Shown here piece by piece: positions 55,211 to 63,050 of a stretch of 64,000 nt of DNA (its first letter is position 1; each line of letters starts with the position of its first letter). The notes beneath the pieces are model-generated. The model was not told where the DNA came from and did no database searches. It was given only the letters and a program-made list of their open reading frames with translations. The position numbers and the translations under genes are program-made. The stretch covers positions 10,339 through 74,338 of the forward strand of contig CAMLSG010000001.1 of NCBI GenBank assembly GCA_946482635.1, read 5' to 3'. The stretch comes from an uncultured Duganella sp. (GTDB taxonomy: Bacteria; Pseudomonadota; Gammaproteobacteria; Burkholderiales; Burkholderiaceae).

Positions 55211-55737
55211 CTCTTGCCTCCCTGATGCTGCGTGTGCGCCTGGCCGCCATGCGCCTTGGCGTAGCCGGCTGCGCTGCGCTGGCGCTGCTGCTGGCCGGAG
55301 CGCTGGCGCTCGCCTGGTCGCTGAAGGCGCGCCAGCAGGCATATGCGCCTTTGCCGCCGGCGCCGCCGCAACTGGTGCAGGCGGCGCCGCCGCCGACCGC
55401 CAACGAGAACCTGGCCCATTTCTATGCCGCGCTGGGTGAGAAGCGTCACGCAGAGCAGCAGGTCAAGCAACTGTTCGACATCGCTGCCAAGACCGGACTG
55501 GCGCTGGACCAGGGCGATTACAAATTCAGCTTGGACAAGGCCAGCGGCGTGGCAGCCTACCAGGTCACGCTGCCAGTGAAGGGTGCCTATTCGAATATCT
55601 GGCAGTTCAGCATGCAGGCGCTGTCCGCCATGCCATTTGCGGCGCTGGACGACATTGCCTTCCGCCGCGAAACCATTACGGAACCGGTGGTCGAGGCGCG
55701 GGTGCGCTTCACGCTGTACCTGAAGGAGAAGCCATGA
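55207..55737 (+). CDS. PilO/GspM-like inner-membrane assembly protein
   Basis: A 176-residue bitopic protein with an N-terminal helix (VAGCAALALLLAGALALAWS), a proline-rich linker (APLPPAPPQLVQAAPPPTA) and a ferredoxin-like C-terminal domain (DYKFSLDKASGVAAYQVTLP). This resembles PilO or GspM, which pair with PilN in the alignment subcomplex. The ATG overlaps the previous stop and its own end overlaps the next start by ATGA. Confidence 0.65.
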   Translation: MTLASLMLRVRLAAMRLGVAGCAALALLLAGALALAWSLKARQQAYAPLPPAPPQLVQAAPPPTANENLAHFYAALGEKRHAEQQVKQLFDIAAKTGLALDQGDYKFSLDKASGVAAYQVTLPVKGAYSNIWQFSMQALSAMPFAALDDIAFRRETITEPVVEARVRFTLYLKEKP

Positions 55738-56285
55738 AGCCGCGCCATATGCTGATGGGCGTGGCGCTGATGGGCGCGGCTGCGCTGGTGCTGTTCGGCG
55801 ACAAGGCCCCCAGCGACACGGTGGCGGAGGCGGTCGAGCGCAAGCCGGCGCGCGTGCCGGCAACCAGCGCGCCGCCAGCAGAGAAATCGGCCGGCGCGAC
55901 AGTGGGTGCAGCGTCCATCCTGCGGCTGGTTCCGCGCGAAGAATTGATTGGTGAAGTTGGCGAAGGCTCTTTCAAGAGCAAGGATGGCGTATTCGGCGGC
56001 CAGAACTGGAATCCGCCGCCGCCACCGCCTGCGGCAGCGGAGCTGAAACCGGCGCCGCCACCGCCGCCAACCGCGCCGCCGCTGCCATTCCAGTACCTGG
56101 GCAAGGCGGCCGCCGATGGCCAGTGGGAAGTCTACCTTGGCCGTGGCGAGCAAACCTTTGTGGTGAAAAAAGGCATGCAAATCGACGGCACGTATCGCGT
56201 GGATGCCATTGCGCCGCCAAACCTGACGCTTACCTACCTGCCCATGAACCAGGTGCAGCAGTTAAATATTGGAGTAATTGAGTGA
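55734..56285 (+). CDS. PilP/GspC-like periplasmic linker protein
   Basis: A 183-residue protein with a short N-terminal hydrophobic anchor (MLMGVALMGAAALVLF), a disordered stretch and a proline run (NPPPPPPAAAELKPAPPPPP near residues 92-112). The compact C-terminal beta domain (PFQYLGKAAADGQWEVYLGR, QTFVVKKGMQIDGTYRV) is like the HR domain of GspC/PilP that docks on the secretin. It precedes the secretin gene, overlapping it by four bases (GTGA), as pilP does before pilQ. Confidence 0.65.
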   Translation: MKPRHMLMGVALMGAAALVLFGDKAPSDTVAEAVERKPARVPATSAPPAEKSAGATVGAASILRLVPREELIGEVGEGSFKSKDGVFGGQNWNPPPPPPAAAELKPAPPPPPTAPPLPFQYLGKAAADGQWEVYLGRGEQTFVVKKGMQIDGTYRVDAIAPPNLTLTYLPMNQVQQLNIGVIE

Positions 56286-58303
56286 AGCCAAGTCTGAAAA
56301 CGCTGTCGCTGTCCGTGCTGGTGCTGGCATTATCCGGCTGCGCGGCCGATATGGCCTACCGCGATGGCCGCAACCTGGTGGAAAAAGACCAGGTGGAAGC
56401 AGGGCTGCTGAAATACCAGGAAGCGATGAGGCGAGATCCGGACAATGCGATCTACCGTTCCGCTTTCCTTGATACCCGCGACCGGGCCAGCGCGCGCCTG
56501 CTGGAGCAGGCCGACCGTTTCATCAACGAGGGCAAGTACGTCCCGGCTGCGCAAAACTTCCAGCGCGTGCTGTCGATGGACCCTCAGAACGAACGCGCCC
56601 GGGCCGGCCTGCGTGCGCTCGAAATGGCGGAGCGCCATGAGAAGCTGCTGGCGCAAGCCGGCGCATCCCTGGAGCAGAAGGAGTTCGAAGCGGCCAGGAA
56701 CCGCGTCGGGACCGTATTGACCGAGAAGCCGGACCATGCTCGCGCCCGCGCCATGATGCGCGAGATCAATGAGCAGATGCCGCAGCCGCCGGCCGAAAGC
56801 GGGCTGTCCAAGGCTTACAAGACACCGATCACGATCGAGTTCCGCGAAGCGCCGCTGAAGCAGGTGTTCGACATCATTTCGCGCCGCTCGGGCCTGAACT
56901 TCATCTTCGACAAGGACGTGAAGAGCGACGCCCGCACCACCATCATGCTGAAGAACAGCACGGTGGAATCGGCGATCTACTTCCTGCTCATGACGAACCA
57001 GCTCGAGCAGCAGGTGATGGATGCCAACACCATCCTGATCTACCCGAATACGGCGGCCAAGCTGAAGGAGTACCAGGAAACGGTGGTGCGCACCTTCTAC
57101 CTGCAGAACGCAGAAGCCAAGACGGTTGCCAACACGCTCAAAACCATCCTCAAGTCGCGCGACGTGGTGGCCGACGAAAAGCTCAACCTGGTGATCCTGC
57201 GCGACAGCGCCGACGCGGTGAAGCTGGCCGAAAAAATCATTGCCACGCAGGACCAGGCCGAGCCCGAGGTCATGCTGGACGTCGAAATCCTGGAGGTCAA
57301 GCGCAGCAGCCTGCTGAAGCTGGGCGTGGACTGGCCGAACACGGTGGGACTGTCGGTGCTGAACGGCGCTGGCGCCGGCGACAAGCTGAAATTGCGCGAC
57401 CTCGATTACATTAACCGCGATACCATCGGCGTGTCTGCACTCGGCACGACCGTCAATATCAAGAAGACCGACGGCGACACCAACCTGCTGGCCAGCCCGC
57501 GCATCCGCGTTCGCAACAAGGAAAAGGCCAAGGTCGTGATCGGCGAAAAGGTGCCGGTGATTACCACGACCATTTCGCCGGGGACGGGCGGATTTGCTTC
57601 GGAGTCGGTCAGCTATGTCGACGTCGGGCTGACGCTCAATGCCGAACCGACCATCTACCTGAATAATGAAGTCGGCATCCGCATTGCGCTGGAGGTGTCG
57701 AACCTGATCGACCGGGTGACGACTGCCACCGGCACCACCGCCTACCAGATCGGCACGCGCCAGGCCTCCACCTTCCTGCAACTGAAGGATGGCGAGAACC
57801 AGGTGCTGGCGGGCCTGATCAACAGCGAAGAGCGCAGTACCGGCAACCGCGTGCCTGGCCTGGGTGAGCTGCCTATCCTGGGCCGCCTGTTCGGCTCGCA
57901 AACGGATGACAAGCAGAAGACCGAAATCGTGCTGTCGATCACGCCGCACCTGGTACGCAACCTGCAGCGGCCGGAAACCTCGGTGGCGGAATTCTCCGCC
58001 GGCACGGAAGCGAACTTCCGCCGCAAGCCTGACGTGGCGCCGCGCCAGACTGTCGTGCTGCCAGGCGCCCGCCCAGCTGGTGCGCCCGCTGCGCCCGCTG
58101 CGCCGGAAGCGGCGCCAGTTGCGGTGCCGGCTGCCGTGCCGACTCCTGGCGCTGCGCCGGCCGACTTGTCGGCGCCGCAGAAGCTGCCGCTTTCGAACAC
58201 CCAGCCTGGCCCCGCTTCGAGCGTGACCAAGCCTCTGCCGGCCCCGGCTCCGGCCCCGGCCAACGCCGTGCAGCCGCCTGCCAGCACGGAGCGCAAAGAG
58301 TAA
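56282..58303 (+). CDS. Secretin lipoprotein with N-terminal TPR-like repeats (GspD family)
   Basis: Outer-membrane secretin of 673 residues. A lipoprotein leader ends LALSGC near residue 19. TPR-like repeats run to about 160 (AGLLKYQEAMRRDPDNAIYR, AAQNFQRVLSMDPQNERARA). Secretin N-terminal ring domains follow (ITIEFREAPLKQVFDIISRR, VRTFYLQNAEAKTVANTLKT). The secretin core has GEKVPVITTT and VPGLGELPILGRLFGSQ, ending near residue 560. A long Ala/Pro-rich tail (about residues 590-673) closes the protein. Start is GTG at 56282, overlapping the previous stop. The TPR addition replaces the need for a separate pilotin or TPR partner, which is inference. Confidence 0.88.
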   Translation: MKPSLKTLSLSVLVLALSGCAADMAYRDGRNLVEKDQVEAGLLKYQEAMRRDPDNAIYRSAFLDTRDRASARLLEQADRFINEGKYVPAAQNFQRVLSMDPQNERARAGLRALEMAERHEKLLAQAGASLEQKEFEAARNRVGTVLTEKPDHARARAMMREINEQMPQPPAESGLSKAYKTPITIEFREAPLKQVFDIISRRSGLNFIFDKDVKSDARTTIMLKNSTVESAIYFLLMTNQLEQQVMDANTILIYPNTAAKLKEYQETVVRTFYLQNAEAKTVANTLKTILKSRDVVADEKLNLVILRDSADAVKLAEKIIATQDQAEPEVMLDVEILEVKRSSLLKLGVDWPNTVGLSVLNGAGAGDKLKLRDLDYINRDTIGVSALGTTVNIKKTDGDTNLLASPRIRVRNKEKAKVVIGEKVPVITTTISPGTGGFASESVSYVDVGLTLNAEPTIYLNNEVGIRIALEVSNLIDRVTTATGTTAYQIGTRQASTFLQLKDGENQVLAGLINSEERSTGNRVPGLGELPILGRLFGSQTDDKQKTEIVLSITPHLVRNLQRPETSVAEFSAGTEANFRRKPDVAPRQTVVLPGARPAGAPAAPAAPEAAPVAVPAAVPTPGAAPADLSAPQKLPLSNTQPGPASSVTKPLPAPAPAPANAVQPPASTERKE

Positions 58304-58305
58304 GC

Positions 58306-58776
58306 ATGCGCGCGCGAGGATTCACCCTGATCGAATTGCTGGTGACGCTGGCCATCCTCGGCCTGCTCGCCGCGCTGGCGATCCCGGTCGGGCAGACCGT
58401 GGTCCAGCGCCGCAACGAGCAGGAACTGCGCCACGCGCTGCATGACATCCGCAAGGCGCTGGACGATTACAAGACCGCCTACGACGAGGGCCGCATCGCC
58501 AAATCCATTACCGGCAACGGCTACCCGCGCACGCTGGAGGTGCTGGTGGAGGGCGTGGTCGACGTGCGCAGCCCGAAGCGCGCCAAGATCTACTTCCTGC
58601 GCCGCATCCCGCGCGATCCCTTCAACTCGGACTCCAATGCCAGCAATGGCCAGAGCTGGGGCAAACGCAGCTATGCCAGCGATGCCGACGATCCGCGCGA
58701 AGGCGAGGATGTTTTTGACGTGTATTCGACTTCGGAGCAGGTAGGCCTGAACGGCGTGCCTTACAAGAAATGGTGA
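58306..58776 (+). CDS. Pseudopilin (GspG/H-like prepilin)
   Basis: A 156-residue pseudopilin. The five-residue leader MRARG precedes FTLIELLVTLAILGLLAALA, with the Glu at position 5. The soluble part has RRIPRDPFNSD and SYASDADDPREGEDVFDVYS, resembling the C-terminal loop of GspG-like proteins. It starts 2 bases after the secretin stop. It should be cleaved and methylated by the prepilin peptidase PilD/GspO, which is not encoded here. Confidence 0.85.
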   Translation: MRARGFTLIELLVTLAILGLLAALAIPVGQTVVQRRNEQELRHALHDIRKALDDYKTAYDEGRIAKSITGNGYPRTLEVLVEGVVDVRSPKRAKIYFLRRIPRDPFNSDSNASNGQSWGKRSYASDADDPREGEDVFDVYSTSEQVGLNGVPYKKW

Positions 58777-59144
58777 ACAAGAAGGGCTTCACGCTGATCG
58801 AGCTACTGGTGGTGCTGGGCATTATCGCCTTGCTGCTGACGCTCGCGGTGCCGCGCTATTTCCCGAGCGTGGACAAGACCAAGGAAACCATCCTGGCCGA
58901 TAACCTGCGCAGCACGCGCGCCATCATCGACCAGTTCTACGGCGATACCGGGCGCTTCCCGGACAGCCTGGAACAACTGGTGGAGAAAAAATACCTGCGC
59001 GCGGTCCCGATCGACCCGATTACCGAAAAAAACGATAGCTGGACCATCGTGCCGCCGGACGACGTCAGCAAGGGCGGCGTGGCAGACATCAAGAGCGGAG
59101 CGCCCGGCAATGACCGCAGCGGCAAGCCTTATTCGGAATGGTAA
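58770..59144 (+). CDS. Pseudopilin (GspG-like prepilin)
   Basis: A 124-residue pseudopilin with leader MVNKKG and methylation motif FTLIELLVVLGIIALLLTLA (Glu at position 5). The soluble part has TGRFPDSLEQLVEKKYLRAV and PIDPITEKNDSW. The final GKPYSEW resembles other short GspG-like minor subunits. It overlaps the preceding gene by 7 bases and the next by 35 bases, marking tight coupling. Confidence 0.85.
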   Translation: MVNKKGFTLIELLVVLGIIALLLTLAVPRYFPSVDKTKETILADNLRSTRAIIDQFYGDTGRFPDSLEQLVEKKYLRAVPIDPITEKNDSWTIVPPDDVSKGGVADIKSGAPGNDRSGKPYSEW

Positions 59145-59913
59145 GCAGCACGGGTTCACCTACGTCAGCGTAGTGATCCTGGTGGCGATTATCGGCCTGG
59201 TCGGCGCAACGTCGCTGCGCCTTGGCACGACCATGCAGCGAGCGGCCGCCGAACAAGCCTTGCTCGATATCGGCATGGAGTACAGCAATGCCCTGGCCAG
59301 CTATGCTGCAGCCACGCCACAGGGCCAGCCCAACTATCCCAAGTCGTTTGCCGAACTGCTGAAAGATCCCCGTTTCCCGCAATTGCGGCGCCACTTGCGC
59401 CGCGTTTATGTCGACCCGATGACGGGCAAGGCTGAATGGGGCCTGGTGAAGGCAAACGAGAACGGCGGCATCCTGGCCATCTACAGCCTGTCGAAAGCGA
59501 CGCCGATCAAGATCGGCAATTTCCCGCCGCGCTTTGTGGCGTTCGAAGGCAAGACCAGCCTGGCCGACTGGAAATTCAGCGGCGAAGGCGTGCAGGTGGC
59601 AGGAGCGAAAAACGGCGAAGGCCAGCAAGCGGGCCAGCAGCCCGGGCAACCGGCCAAGCCGGGGTCGGGCATTGGCAGCCCGATGACCGGGGGCATCGGG
59701 ACACTGCCTGGTGGCCTGAACGGCACCCAGCCCGGCAGCAAGCCGGGCACGCCGCAAGAGCCGCCCCAGCCCACGCAGCCGCCCGAACCGCAACCGGAAC
59801 CGCCCCAGGAACCGCCGCAGGAACCGCAGGAGCCGCCGCAGGAACCGCCGCCGCAGGAACAGTCCGGCGACCAGCCGCGCGAGGAGCCCCCGCCACCGCC
59901 ATCGCGGCGCTGA
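59110..59913 (+). CDS. Pseudopilin-like protein with long Pro/Glu-rich C-terminal tail
   Basis: A 267-residue protein. A 15-residue leader ends QHG, followed by FTYVSVVILVAIIGLVGATS, a prepilin-type helix in which position 5 is Ser instead of Glu. A compact region to about residue 165 (SFAELLKDPRFPQLRRHLRR, FPPRFVAFEGKTSLADWKFS) precedes a low-complexity tail of about 95 residues. The tail contains Gly/Gln/Pro and then repeated PQEPPQEP-like units ending PPPPPSRR. The missing Glu is reminiscent of minor pseudopilin GspK, which sits at the tip. The tail may be surface-exposed. It is the last gene of the operon, ending 6 bases from the convergent murJ. Confidence 0.75.
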   Translation: MTAAASLIRNGKQHGFTYVSVVILVAIIGLVGATSLRLGTTMQRAAAEQALLDIGMEYSNALASYAAATPQGQPNYPKSFAELLKDPRFPQLRRHLRRVYVDPMTGKAEWGLVKANENGGILAIYSLSKATPIKIGNFPPRFVAFEGKTSLADWKFSGEGVQVAGAKNGEGQQAGQQPGQPAKPGSGIGSPMTGGIGTLPGGLNGTQPGSKPGTPQEPPQPTQPPEPQPEPPQEPPQEPQEPPQEPPPQEQSGDQPREEPPPPPSRR

Positions 59914-59919
59914 CGGCCT

Positions 59920-61470
59920 TTATTTTGCGCGGCGCTTGAAGTCGCGCACGCGGAAACCGAGCGCAAACAAGGTGCCGAAGTACACCACTGCGCAGCCGCC
60001 GATCACCAGGAACAGCGCACCGGCGCGCAGGAAGGCGTGATGGCGCATGCCCAGCCAGTCGAACTGCTGCGCACCGAACCAGCCTGCAAGGCCCATCAGG
60101 AGCACGGCAGCCAGCAGGCGAGCCAGGAACCGTGGCCAGCCCGGTTGCGGCGCATAGATGCCTTTGGCGCGCAGGCCGCGGTACAGCAAGGCAGCGTTCA
60201 GCAACGCCGCCACGCTGATCGACAGCGCCAGCCCGGCCACCTTGAACTGCCAGACGAAAGCCAGGTTCATCACCTGCGTTGCGACCAGGGTAATGACGCC
60301 GATGCGCACCGGCGTGCGCACATCCTGGCGCGCGTAGAAAGCTGGCGTCAGCGATTTGACCAGGATGATGCCGACCAGGCCGACCGCATAGGCCAGCAAG
60401 GGCTGTGCCGACATCACGGCTGCGAAATCGGTGAATTTACCGTTGTGGAACAGGGTCGCCATCAGCGGCAGTGCCAGCACGGCAATGCCCACCGCCGCCG
60501 GCATGGCCAGCAGGAAGGTCAGGCGCAAGCCCCAGTCGAGCAGGGCCGAATACTCGTCGTGATCCTGTTCCTGGCTGGCCTTGGACAGGCTGGGCAACAG
60601 GATGGTGCCGAGCGCCACGCCAAGCAGGGCGTTCGGGAATTCCATCAGGCGGTCGGCGGCCGTCAGCCAGGACACGCTGCCCTCCTGCATCCAGGAAGCG
60701 TAAGTGGTGTTGATCATCAGGCTGATCTGCGCCACCGAGACCGCAAACAGGGCCGGGACCATATTTTTCAGCATGCGGCGCACGCCCGGATCGGCCAGGC
60801 CGACTCGCGGATTCCATGACAGGCGCGGCAGCATGCCGATTTTCACCAGCGATGGCACCTGGATCGCGACCTGCAGCACGCCGCCCACCATGACGGCAAT
60901 GGCCATCGCATAGACCGGTTGCTTCAGGTGCGGGGCCAGGAACAGGGCGGCGCCGATGAAGGAGATGTTCAGCAGCACGGGGGTAAAGGCCGGGATCTTG
61001 AACTGGCGCCAGGTATTCAGCACGCCGCTGGACAGCGCGACGAAGGACATGCAGGCGATGTACGGGAACATCAGGCGCGTCATCCAGACTGCGGCATCAA
61101 ACGATTGCGGATCCTTGCTCAGGCCCGAACCAATCAGGTAGATGAACAGCGGGGCGCCTATAATACCGACTGCACTGGTGAGCAGCGTGGCCCAGACCAG
61201 GACGGTCGCCACGTGGTCGACCAGGGTGCGGGTGGCGTCTTCACCCTGTTTGTTTTTGTATTCTGCCAACATTGGCACAAATGCCTGCGAAAACGCACCT
61301 TCCGCGAACAGGCGGCGCAGCAGGTTGGGGATACGGAAGGCAATGTAGAACGCATCGGTCATGCCGCCCGCGCCGAAAGCACGGAAAAACAGGACTTCAC
61401 GCAGGAGTCCCGTAATGCGGGACAACATTGTCATGCTTGAAATAGCGGCGAGGGTCTTGAGCAAGTTCAT
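59920..61470 (-). CDS. murJ: Lipid II flippase MurJ (MviN)
   Basis: A 516-residue inner-membrane protein with about 14 hydrophobic helices. The start MNLLKTLAAISSMTMLSRIT and the following GLLREVLFFRAFGAGGMTDAF are characteristic of MurJ, as are FRIPNLLRRLFAEGAFSQAF and the central LMINTTYASWMQEGSVSWL. It flips lipid II for peptidoglycan synthesis. Divergent from rpsT, the common arrangement in betaproteobacteria. Confidence 0.95.
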   Translation of the reverse strand: MNLLKTLAAISSMTMLSRITGLLREVLFFRAFGAGGMTDAFYIAFRIPNLLRRLFAEGAFSQAFVPMLAEYKNKQGEDATRTLVDHVATVLVWATLLTSAVGIIGAPLFIYLIGSGLSKDPQSFDAAVWMTRLMFPYIACMSFVALSSGVLNTWRQFKIPAFTPVLLNISFIGAALFLAPHLKQPVYAMAIAVMVGGVLQVAIQVPSLVKIGMLPRLSWNPRVGLADPGVRRMLKNMVPALFAVSVAQISLMINTTYASWMQEGSVSWLTAADRLMEFPNALLGVALGTILLPSLSKASQEQDHDEYSALLDWGLRLTFLLAMPAAVGIAVLALPLMATLFHNGKFTDFAAVMSAQPLLAYAVGLVGIILVKSLTPAFYARQDVRTPVRIGVITLVATQVMNLAFVWQFKVAGLALSISVAALLNAALLYRGLRAKGIYAPQPGWPRFLARLLAAVLLMGLAGWFGAQQFDWLGMRHHAFLRAGALFLVIGGCAVVYFGTLFALGFRVRDFKRRAK

Positions 61471-61514
61471 GGGCGCTGATTATAGCGAAAGCGGCAACGC
61501 CCCGATATTTAGAA

Positions 61515-61543
61515 TTGCCCTGGCAGCAAAACCCCGTTATAAT
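61515..61543 (+). promoter_or_regulatory. Sigma-70 promoter of rpsT
   Basis: TTGCCC at 61515-61520 and TATAAT at 61538-61543 are separated by exactly 17 bases, a near-consensus pair. Transcription would begin near 61550, leaving a leader of about 115 bases before rpsT. An inverted repeat GCAAAC/GTTTGC at 61615-61632 lies in this leader and could take part in S20 autoregulation (inference). Confidence 0.75.
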
Positions 61544-61665
61544 TTAAGGCTGTACAGAATTCAGTAAGGCAGGCAGCGACGTTCAGCCGGCTCTGAAAAC
61601 ACCGCACCGGTTTGGCAAACGCTATTGTTTGCAAACGAACTTTGACAACGAATTAGGATTCTCAA

Positions 61666-61932
61666 ATGGCAAATACCGCACAAGCGCGCAAACGCGCTCG
61701 TCAAGCAGTTAAGCAAAACGCTCACAACTCCGCTCAGCGTTCGACCCTGCGTACCGCTATCAAGGCTGTTCGCAAGGCAATCCAGGCTGGCGACAAAGCT
61801 GCTGCTACCACCATCTTCCAAGCTTCCGTGTCGACCATCGACTCGATCGCTGACAAGAAAATCATCCACAAGAACAAGGCTGCTCGTCACAAGAGCCGTC
61901 TGGCAGCTGCCCTGAAGGCACTGTCCGCCTAA
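61666..61932 (+). CDS. rpsT: 30S ribosomal protein S20
   Basis: An 88-residue basic protein starting [20 protein letters not shown], with the S20 sequence [19 protein letters not shown] and the closing [20 protein letters not shown]. It binds 16S rRNA and is needed for 30S assembly. TAGGA lies 8 bases before the ATG. Length is normal. It has a near-consensus promoter and a terminator of its own. Confidence 0.97.
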   Translation: MANTAQARKRARQAVKQNAHNSAQRSTLRTAIKAVRKAIQAGDKAAATTIFQASVSTIDSIADKKIIHKNKAARHKSRLAAALKALSA

Positions 61933-61977
61933 GTTCGTGTGCTGGCGGCACTAGCCGCCAAACAGGTGTACCGGAAT

Positions 61978-62011
61978 AACCCGCATGGCATTGCGCCATA
62001 GCGGGTTTTTC
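61978..62011 (+). terminator. Rho-independent terminator of rpsT
   Basis: AACCCGC-ATGGC at 61978-61989 pairs with GCCAT-A-GCGGGTT, followed by TTTC. A second small hairpin, TGGCGGC-ACTA-GCCGCCA, lies just upstream at about 61943-61960. Together they end rpsT before the convergent small gene. Confidence 0.85.
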
Positions 62012-62020
62012 GCTTTGTGC

Positions 62021-62305
62021 TTACTTCATCGAGGCAGCCATGGAAGCGGCGGAGGCTGCCGATGCGGCGGCGGAAGCTGCGGCCGAGGCGGCTTTCTTGG
62101 CTTTTTTGGCCGATTTCTTGGCGGAGGCTGCGTCCGAAGCGGCGGCCGAAGCGGCCATGGAAGCGGAAGCCATTGGCGCTGCCGAAGCCATCGAGGCGGC
62201 GGACGCTGCGGCGGAGGCCGATGCCGAGGCTTTCATATGATGGTCGGCAGCGAAGGCGGAGCAGGACAGCAGGGAGGCAAGCAGCACGACAGTAGTCTTA
62301 GACAT
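62021..62305 (-). CDS. Ala/Ser/Met-rich low-complexity exported protein
   Basis: A 94-residue protein with a signal peptide (TTVVLLASLLSCSAFA). The mature part is almost wholly Ala, Ser and Met with a central basic stretch KKSAKKAKKAAS. A strong ribosome site (AAGGAG, 6-7 bases before the ATG on the minus strand) indicates real translation despite the composition. Other frames are also open here because the DNA is an imperfect GCG/GCC-type repeat. No function known; the basic centre might bind nucleic acid or polyanions (speculation). Confidence 0.68.
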   Translation of the reverse strand: MSKTTVVLLASLLSCSAFAADHHMKASASASAAASAASMASAAPMASASMAASAAASDAASAKKSAKKAKKAASAAASAAASAASAASMAASMK

Positions 62306-62329
62306 GACGAACTCCTTTTATAGTGGATG

Positions 62330-62347
62330 CAGGTTCGGGTGAACCTG
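62330..62347. repeat. Inverted repeat upstream of the Ala/Ser-rich gene
   Basis: CAGGTTC-GGGT-GAACCTG, a perfect 7-bp stem with a four-base loop, about 25 bases upstream of the minus-strand start at 62305. It could be the rluE-side terminator without a T-run, an operator, or a leader hairpin of the small gene. Confidence 0.45.
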
Positions 62348-62381
62348 ATTCATCAACGCTGTCGCAACTTGCCTGGTTGAC

Positions 62382-62948
62382 TTATTTCTCCGGGCGCAAA
62401 TCGTCCGGCGATACTTCCATCCATTCGCCCGGCATCAGCGGGTGGCTGGCCAGCGAAACGCCGCCGATGGCCGAGCGCACCAGCCGCAGCGTGGGGTGGC
62501 CGATGGCGGCTGTCATGCGCCGCACCTGGCGGTTCTTGCCTTCCTGCAGGGTGATGGCCAGCCAGGAAGTCGGCTGGTCGGCGCGCTGGCGGATCGGCGG
62601 GTTGCGCGGCCACAGCCAGGCCGGTTCAGCGATACGTACCGCCTTGCAGGGCAGGGTAGTGAAATCGCCCAGGTCGAGCGGCGCCTGCAGGCGTGTCATG
62701 GCGGCGGCATCCGGCACGCCTTCCACCTGCACCAGGTAGGTCTTGGCTTCCTTGCGGTCGGGATGGGCGATCTTGTGCTGCAGCTTGCCGTCGTCGGTCA
62801 TCAGCATCAAACCTTCGCTGTCGTAGTCGAGGCGGCCGGCTGGGTAGACGTTCGGGATCTTGATGTAATCGGCCAGGGTTTCCTTATCTCCCGAGGGGGA
62901 AAACTGGCACAATACCTGGAAAGGTTTATTAAAAAGTATCAGAGGCAT
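62382..62948 (-). CDS. rluE: 23S rRNA pseudouridine synthase E (RluE family)
   Basis: A 188-residue stand-alone RsuA/RluE-type pseudouridine synthase without an S4 domain. It opens MPLILFNKPFQVLCQFSPSG. Catalytic Asp lies in VYPAGRLDYDSEGLMLMTDD, followed by KTYLVQVEGVP and the late EGKNRQVRRMTAAIGHPTLR and LVRSAIGGVSL. RluE modifies U2457 of 23S rRNA in E. coli. Length matches the short RluE group. It is divergent from icd. Confidence 0.9.
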   Translation of the reverse strand: MPLILFNKPFQVLCQFSPSGDKETLADYIKIPNVYPAGRLDYDSEGLMLMTDDGKLQHKIAHPDRKEAKTYLVQVEGVPDAAAMTRLQAPLDLGDFTTLPCKAVRIAEPAWLWPRNPPIRQRADQPTSWLAITLQEGKNRQVRRMTAAIGHPTLRLVRSAIGGVSLASHPLMPGEWMEVSPDDLRPEK

Positions 62949-62966
62949 AGGTTGGTAGTATAGCGC

Positions 62967-62981
62967 CCAGTAAAATACTGG
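62967..62981. repeat. Inverted repeat between rluE and icd
   Basis: CCAGTA-AAA-TACTGG, a perfect 6-bp inverted repeat next to CATAAT at 62984-62989, which resembles a -10 box for icd. It could be an operator or a chance palindrome; position in a divergent promoter region is the only support. Confidence 0.35.
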
Positions 62982-63050
62982 TGCATAATGTGGAACGCCA
63001 GTGTCTTATGTCTTATAGAAGACTGCCAAAACCCTTCTTCGGAGAACACG

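Noticed and set aside
61985..62323. Plus-strand open frames over the Ala/Ser-rich gene
   Set aside because: They exist because the DNA is a GC-rich imperfect repeat; only the minus strand has a signal peptide and strong ribosome site.
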